Assembly (NCBI GenBank): GCA_963920525.1
Contig: OY986438.1
Location: 123,882,920-123,946,919 of the forward strand
Reading direction: 5' to 3'
DNA from: Dichetophora obliterata
Lineage: Eukaryota > Arthropoda > Insecta > Diptera > Sciomyzidae
Length of the DNA stretch: 64,000 nt
Of this stretch, positions 57,712 to 64,000 are shown piece after piece; the first letter of the stretch is position 1; the number at the start of each line of letters is the position of its first letter. Position numbers and translations under genes: made by a program. The notes beneath the pieces were generated by a model. The model saw only the letters and a program-made list of their open reading frames with translations. It was not told the DNA's origin and did no database searches.

Positions 57712-59014
57712 CAGTGATGCCAACCCAAGGAGAGTAAAAATCCACAAATGCGACATAAAATATTCGTGTAAATCTGTGTTAGCAAATTTATATATTTTTT
57801 TTCAATTTAAATTTAACAGCCAATAAAATTACTCAATTAAAGTCATTAATAGTTTTTTACAAATTTTTTGTATATTTAATTTTTTTTTATAAAATTTCCA
57901 TTAAATTTATAAAAGTTACAAACTACGTAAAACATAACAAAAAGTAAAAATAGTTAACAACAATTACTTTTAATTATGTTACTATAACTATAAAAACATA
58001 GCATATAACGTAACTTTTATTAATTTTAAAGAAACATTAGATTTTTAAAACTGTAATCATTATAAATACAATAACATTGAAATACATTTTACAGGCACTT
58101 CAAGTTTATTTTAACCTATTCATGACAACGTATGGTATGTCATACGCAATGAAAGCATTTTTGGAAAAGTCGTAGTGATTGTAAAGCTTTTGCTTTTCAG
58201 TGTGAGAAAGCCTAAAATATGCATTTTCCAAAAAAATTCTAAAATTTACCTTTAAAGCCTTTTTGTTTATTTTTTCCAGCCAGTTTTAAGTGCAGTATTT
58301 CAAAGAAACGTGAAATATTCCACTCAGATGAGTTATTTTTTTTTTAATAAAAATTAAGAAGAAAAAAAATAATTTAAAAAAATGCATTAGGTAAGAGTTG
58401 AACGGCTGCGATACAAAATGAGAATTTTCCAATTTTTAATTTTTTCTAATTTATTAATTTTTTTTTTATTTTTTAACTTACTGACCCCTTATCCTTTTTT
58501 GATCTTATACGTTTACACACTTTACCACACCCAAATCCTTTGAATTTTTTCTTAAACATCAGAGTCTTATATTAATACAAATTAATGCCGAAAAGTTCTA
58601 AAAATAAACTTTACAAGTTCTGGTGGTGAGCATTAATGGGTTAAGCTGTGTACACTTGCCTCAAATGAGGCTGCCCACTGGCTCACTTCGAAGTTAGATT
58701 CCTTAAAACAGTTTTTTATTTGCAAGTGTTGATAAGCGCAAAGTTTTAACAAATTATGTAAATACATTTTTTAGTGATAAGTACTTTTTTTTACCATTCC
58801 AAAATTTGTGACATAAAATTTTTCCAAAATTTATGACATAAAATTTGGTGAAAAAAAGCGAAATCTACGAAAATTCTGTGTGATATTCTTAAAAATACGT
58901 AGATTTCCCTATTTTGTCACTATTTTCCATTTATCTGACTTAAATATCCTTAAATATTGATATAGGCTTAAATATCCGTAGAAATCAGTAATATCCGTGT
59001 AGTTGGCACCACTG
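57712..59014. mobile_element. 1.3-kb non-autonomous hAT with CAGTGRTGCCAAC ends
   Basis: The left end is CAGTGATGCCAACCC and the right end reversed is CAGTGGTGCCAAC. The flanks GCTAAAAT (57704-57711) and GCTAAAAC (59015-59022) form an 8-bp duplication with one mismatch. The interior is AT-rich, with GACATAAAATTT repeats near 58810-58845. No coding. It is expanded by the piggyBac MITE at 58115-58640. Confidence 0.82.
58115..58640. mobile_element. 526-bp piggyBac-type MITE
   Basis: Flanked by TTAA on both sides (58111-58114 and 58641-58644). The ends are CCTATTCATGACAACG and, reversed, CCCATTAATGCTCACC. A TTAA site plus CCY-start repeats is diagnostic of piggyBac-type elements. No transposase. 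Confidence 0.75.
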
Positions 59015-59022
59015 GCTAAAAC

Positions 59023-59629
59023 TGTAAATTGATATATTCAATATCAAAGTGATACTGGTATGATTTCTAACAGTCAAAAAAGGATTTCTAAACTCTTGAT
59101 CTGAAAATTTTTTCATTTTTAAAAATTTACCCAAAAATGTAGTAAGAAATTGGAAACTGGTAATGAACCATTTTTGCTCAAGCATTTTTCAACTGGAAAT
59201 CAAGAAATATTCTCACTCCTGTATATATAAAATAAATTAGGGTATGAAATGAATATGATAACATTATATCGTCGTTGCGCGTGCAATACCGCGTATTTTG
59301 CAAAAAGGCCAAAATGAATTTCATTTCAATTTTGATCAGTGGAAAATATATTCAGTAGCTTGAAATAAAATCTAGGTATGCTTTATTTTGGCGTTTTTAT
59401 GCCACACGGGCTTACTAGTTTATAATATTATTGTTATTAAGAAAGTCGATGGCTCGTTCTTCAAAAACAAAACCTTCAGCATGCACAATATTTCCGTTTA
59501 CCATTTCAACTGCCCTGCATTTCCAAAGTCCATACTTAAATTGTTTGACAACACTAAAAAGTCCTGTAAAATGTTGTTTGTATCTCGCCATTAGGTTTTA
59601 GTCATTTATGTATTGCATATTGCGGTAAG
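59023..59629. other. AT-rich spacer
   Basis: No gene. The open frame at 59388-59594 has no recognisable features. Confidence 0.4.
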
Positions 59630-60258
59630 AATTACGATTAATTTAATTCCAATTTCAAAATTTTTAAAATTAGGATTGCGGAAAATCTTTCATCGAACGA
59701 TCTTAGATTATGATTGAAGCAATCATAATTTTGAAAAAGTCGAAATTACAATCACTGCAATCGTAATCTAAGTTCTTTCGATGAAGGATTACGTTAATTG
59801 TAACCTTGTGTTTTTTTTAATAAGGATTACAGTAATCAATTAAAAGGGATACTTTTACTAACTATTAGTGAAAATCACTATTATTTACAATAAAATCTAT
59901 TGCAATGAACTGAAATTTAGCATCAATAGCAACATATCTGTCATCATTAAATATCTTCAATATTAACAAAATGCATATTTTTACAATGTAGCAAAGATCA
60001 CAAAAAAATTCTAGCACGTGGTCGTAATCGATTACTGTAATTCTTATAAAAGAAAACACGAGGTTACAATTAACGTAATACTTCATCGAATGAATTAAGA
60101 TTAAGATTGCAGTAATCTCAATTTGAACTTTTCCGAAATTACGATTGCTGTAATCGTAATCTAAGTTCGTTCACGATTACTTTAATTATAATTGCATTTT
60201 TTTAAGATAACTGCAATTGTAATCGTGTGGTAATCGTAATCCTTATCGCCTAGCCCTG
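59630..60258. repeat. palindromic element built of GATTACGATT-type repeats
   Basis: Left 59630-59815 and right 60020-60258 are inverted, each with several copies of ATTACGATTGCAGTAATCGT, (T/C)TAATTGTAACC and TTCATCGAA. The right end reversed reads CAGGGCTAGGCGATAAGGAT, a hAT-like terminus. The left terminus is lost (GGTAAGAATTACGATTAATT). A non-autonomous hAT or foldback is likely. Confidence 0.6.
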
Positions 60259-60936
60259 AGGTGTAGCATATGTTTAAAGCTTCAGTGATTATCATTAAAT
60301 TGTATGCGGTAGCCATCCGAAGAATTATTAAGCAGTCTAATTAGGGGAAAAGGGCTATGAAGAAGCCATAGCGGACTTCACGAGTCTTAATTTTACCAAC
60401 ATGAGCTGTAGTCATCCAATTACACATAGCCTTTTCAAAGAAAAAAAAAATTATGTTTGGATGTATTCCCTGTTTCGTAAGTATTTTGATTAAGTACAAG
60501 TATTTGAGTATGTATGCGACACTCAGATTTCTTTGATTATGAATAGCATTTCTGGTAAAAATGTCATCAATAGCTGCTAGCTCTTTGCATGCTCTAGCTC
60601 TTTTGGAACAACCTTTTTGTTAAATTGGAATGATGTGGTGCATTTCACAATGTTTCCTTACTTGATCACTTCTTATGGAAGTAAGATTTTTAGAAACAGT
60701 TAGTAAGCATGTTATTGGTCTATAGTAAACCTCTGCACAATGCACTCGTCTTTTCTACAACAGTAGAGCCAACAGTGCCGAGTTCAGAACATAACTCTGT
60801 TAGTCACGCAGAAAATAACCAATTCATTAAACGACAAGAACCGAGCAGAGTACTCGTCGGCTTCAAAGCACGATGTTATACGTTCTATAAAACAAAATTG
60901 ATTGATAACAGCAAAAAAAGTATTGATCACACCTAA
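60259..60936. other. spacer with possible coding relic
   Basis: On the minus strand 60430-60330 reads CNWMTTAHVGKIKTREVRYG then FFIALFP, and 60690-60580 reads NLTSIRSDQVRKHCEMH, suggestive of old coding that I cannot identify. A motif at 60719-60748 (TATAGTAAACCTCTGCAC) recurs inverted at 63911-63940. Confidence 0.35.
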
Positions 60937-61698
60937 GGCCGCGTTCATAGTGGACGCTTTGGCTGAAGCTGATGCATAAAGCTGCTTTGTCAAGCTTTTT
61001 TTGATCAAAGTGGACGCTTATTCAACGCTGCATAAAGTAGCTTATTGAGCTTATTGGTGTTCATAGTGCGCGCTTTATGCTTATGGAGATATGCTTTGTT
61101 TTCATTTGTCTCTTTGGAAAATAATGCCCTCAATTGCGTTTTGCAAAGTAAATTTTTTTGTTTAATGAGCATGTAGATTCGCGATGATCGCCAATGAAAG
61201 ATCAAACCAATAACAAACAAAAGTTCAAGGGAACTTAAAAACACAAAGCATAAAAACGGTGGAAAGTTCAGCACAAAAAGTACCCAAGAAGAAAACAAGA
61301 ACAACGAAAACTATGTAAACAAACGAGATAGAATACACAAGCGCATACAACTGAAAAGCACCACAAAAGGACCACAACGCAACAACAACACAACAACAAC
61401 GGTTAAAAATTTAGCACAAAAAAAATCAACGAAAATATTGTTAACAGGCAAAATAGATAAACATGTGCCGAATAGCATTTTAAAAATGCTCTACAACAAA
61501 GCATAAAAACAAAATTATTTTTCTGTGTGAGCAAGCGAGATGGAAAGATAAGCGCTGAAAAGCATTTGAAATTAAGCTTTATGCTAGCTTTATGCTAGCA
61601 CTATGAACGCTTTGAGCTTTTTCCATATGATTATACACAAAGCGTTTTTCAGCTAAATCTCTCGGCTAAGATAAAAGCGTTTACTATGAACGCGGCCT
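60937..61698. mobile_element. 762-bp PIF/Harbinger MITE
   Basis: TAA on both sides (60934-60936 and 61699-61701). The ends are GGCCGCGTTCATAGTGGACG and, reversed, GGCCGCGTTCATAGTAAACG. Subterminal copies of TTCATAGTG(C/G)(T/G)(C/A)GC and AGCTTTATGC occur inside. No coding was found. Confidence 0.85.
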
Positions 61699-61701
61699 AA
61701 C

Positions 61702-62292
61702 GCAGCAGAACATTGGCAAAGTGATTAAGGGCTAGGAATTTCATGCAAATGCAAGTTTTTACCGAGCATCTTAAAGCGCGAATGGTAAAGTTATCTTTGC
61801 GAATCATAAAAGTTCCTTCTAAATGGCATTCAATAATTAGTGCATATTTTTAAATATTTTGTAATATATGCATAGTTTTGCATATTTTACAAAAAAGGCT
61901 TATTTTTGCATATTAATTGCGTTTATTTTGTATACAATAAATTCATGTGGTTTTTGCATATTTTGCTTTTTTTGATTTGCAACCATTTAAATTTAATACG
62001 ACATATTTTGGAAAAAGATAACTTAGAATTATTAGGTACTTTTAAATGCACTTATTTTTTTTTTGGATAAATTAATTTTATATGTATTAAAAAATGAATT
62101 GTTTTCTTTTTTTGTTAATTAAATGCAATATTTATTTTTAAACCGACAATAAAAAATAAGAAAAATATTTTTAATTGCATATTTAACCTTTTTTTAGCAA
62201 ATATTTTAGAGTTTTAAGTGCATATTACATGCGCATATTTTCGATTTTTATGTTCAAATCGTGATATTTTGCAAATTTAAGTATTATTTTAT
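61702..62292. other. AT-rich DNA with dispersed GCATATTTT motifs
   Basis: 61830-62250 has at least ten TGCATATT(T/A) motifs in one orientation. No gene. Confidence 0.5.
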
Positions 62293-63140
62293 GTGATTTC
62301 GGATGGTATTTTTCCATCATTTTAACTCGAATTTTTTATAAATATTTAAGGTACTTGAAAAATAACGCTAGTATTTTATGCCAGGGACGTAGCCAGGATT
62401 TACTCATGGGAGGGGATCTTGATGAAATTTTTTTTCAAAATTAAAATATAGGTACAATTATTTGTTTCATTTAATTTTTACTTTAAGTTTGCAAAAACTA
62501 TTACACCAGCCAATATATTTACGAAAAACATGAATTTTTGAGGTTTTTGCAAAATGGCTTAGCTCACTGGCGATTATCGTAAAACAAAAGATACAAAATT
62601 TGTTGATATTTCGTTGCATAATCTCAAAATTTTTGCTCCGCTACCGCTCATGACTCGATAGTATTGATGTATGGATTGAAGTGCTGATATTTTTTCTAAA
62701 ATACAAAATGATATTTTTATTTTATGATGAGTAGTTCAGATTCTAGATCAATAATACTAAACACGTGCCAAAAACGTTAAACACCCTGTAAATTGAAAAT
62801 GTTACAATATAGGAGAAAACTGAGTACAGATTTGAAACCAGGGTTAAACGTACATATAGGAATAAGAATGGGTTTACCTGATACGAAATTTGTAGACTAG
62901 TATTATTTATCCAAACATATCTGAACATAAGATGACTGCTATTATTTTGTTCGCAACTGTATATAAAATATAAAAACTAAACGTAAAATTAAAATTAATA
63001 ATTGTCCCTATATTTTAATTTTGAAAAAAATTTACTGACTTCGGCCCTGGCATAAAATACTGGCGTTATTTTTCAATTACCTTAAATATTTCCACAAAAT
63101 TAGATTTGAAATGATTGAAGAAATATCCTCCGAAATCACA
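62293..63140. mobile_element. palindrome with a hAT-like element at its centre
   Basis: Outer arms 62293-62381 and 63050-63140 are inverted copies (GTGATTTCGGA, ATATTTAAGGTA(C/A)TTGAAAAA, AACGC(T/C)AGTATTTTATGC). Between them lies 62382-63049 (668 bp) with ends CAGGGACGTAGCCAGGATTT and, reversed, CAGGGCCGAAGTCAGTAAAT, typical hAT-like termini. The inner element meets both arms exactly at GC, with no direct 8-bp duplication. No coding. Confidence 0.65.
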
Positions 63141-64000
63141 TTTTTCTAGTAGACCATTCAGTTTTACTAAGATCTACCACAAAATAATAACAATAAAAAA
63201 TATAAACATCATCGCAATGGTCCAACAACAACACCAATACTACCATAAATAACAACGCCAACAACAAACGTAATCACACACATCATTACTAGTAATCATA
63301 TTTACAAATTAATCATCATTATAATCATCAACAGAAAAAACAACAATAACAACAATCCAACATCATAAGAATGCAAGAAACAATAATAAACAAAACCACC
63401 ACCAATAGTAAAAGTAAAAACAACAAAAAAATATCCCCATAAGCAACACAATAAAATTTCATTAATTTTTTTGTTGTTACTTAAAAATGTATTTATTTTT
63501 AATTCTTTAATAATTTTTGTTGAATTAAATATTGCAAAAATTAAAAAAAGTAATTTTCATAATAAATAAAAAAGTCTCTTATTATAATTTCAATAAATAA
63601 TAAGAAAATCCCTTTTTTTGGGGTTTTAGATAATTTTTACTACGGAAGGTGAAAATGCTGAAACTATGAAACCTAAACAACACACATCATAACTCCAAGC
63701 GTTCTGCTGTTGATCACATAACTTTCAAGTCATTTCGTTCTGCTGCGCTCTTCTCTGTCGACTCAAGCATAATATTGATTCGGTTTTCGTTTGTTTTTGT
63801 TCTGCTCACGCGACGAGTGCTTTCTGTAGTGTTGTGTTTGTTCTAATTAATGAAAGCCGAACATAACCAACGCTTGCTCCACAAATCAGTGTTCTGAAAT
63901 ACATTTCAAGCGCACTCGTGCAGAGGTTTAGTCTATAGTAAGTGGGATTCTTCAAGTCTCTGTTCTTTGCAATGATATGAGTTATTCCTTTTAAGAAGAC
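63141..64000. other. CAA/AAC-rich tract and noncoding DNA
   Basis: 63180-63440 is rich in CAACAA, ATCATC and CCACCA triplets without long pure runs, like opa-type noncoding tracts in flies. 63660-64000 is more balanced in composition with no supported gene. 63911-63940 is an inverted partner of 60719-60748. Confidence 0.5.

Overview
The window looks like AT-rich nuclear DNA from an insect, most likely a fly. It has spliced genes with very short introns, A/T microsatellites, CAA/GTT (opa-like) tracts, tRNA-derived SINEs, rosa-type DD41D mariners, LOA/I/CR1-group non-LTR retrotransposons, Copia, Helitron, hAT, PIF/Harbinger and piggyBac relics. Base composition and these families support an insect; calling it a dipteran is inference. 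No host protein-coding gene could be identified with confidence. Two exon-like stretches (1264-1391, 29998-30032) are the only candidates. There is nothing prokaryotic, no rRNA and no CRISPR.

Layout. 1-9.5 kb: a mariner relic at the edge; a small hAT (750-1630) with an 8-bp target duplication; a worn hAT that holds a LINE fragment, a 2.25-kb hairpin-forming Harbinger derivative (5947-8199) and a DD41D mariner (8440-9372) whose open reading frame has lost its DNA-binding half. 11.3-20.1 kb: a four-level nest in which a LOA-type LINE is split by a hAT, which is split by a Helitron, which is split by a 5'-truncated LOA-type LINE with a 3.1-kb open frame. 20.1-23.1 kb: a decayed Copia element on the minus strand. 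26.1-29.7 kb: a SINE split by a 3.3-kb element with long inverted repeats, one arm of which carries three MITEs in tandem. 30.8-35.2 kb: a dead LINE and a full-length dead DD41D mariner. 36-42.5 kb: hAT and Harbinger relics, three with clear target duplications, one carrying a tRNA-like SINE.

42.7-47.9 kb is the most interesting part. A CR1/I-group LINE is interrupted by a 2.75-kb element with ~107-bp inverted repeats that contains one undamaged three-exon gene. The spliced product is 581 residues with N-terminal CxxC pairs and conserved Asp/Glu blocks. I believe this is a transposase-like family that I cannot place in a named superfamily. From 48 kb on there are simple and satellite-like repeats (a ~152-bp unit at 49.07-49.84 kb), a hAT transposase relic, an intact-looking tRNA SINE (57154-57493), a piggyBac MITE inside a hAT MITE (57712-59014), further Harbinger and palindromic elements, and a CAA-rich stretch.

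The elements work together only as nested insertions. Junctions let the order be read: inner pieces with exact target duplications and open frames (the LOA fragment in the Helitron, the 581-residue gene's element, the headless mariner) are younger than the frameshifted elements around them. All family names come from reading motifs by eye; no database search was run.
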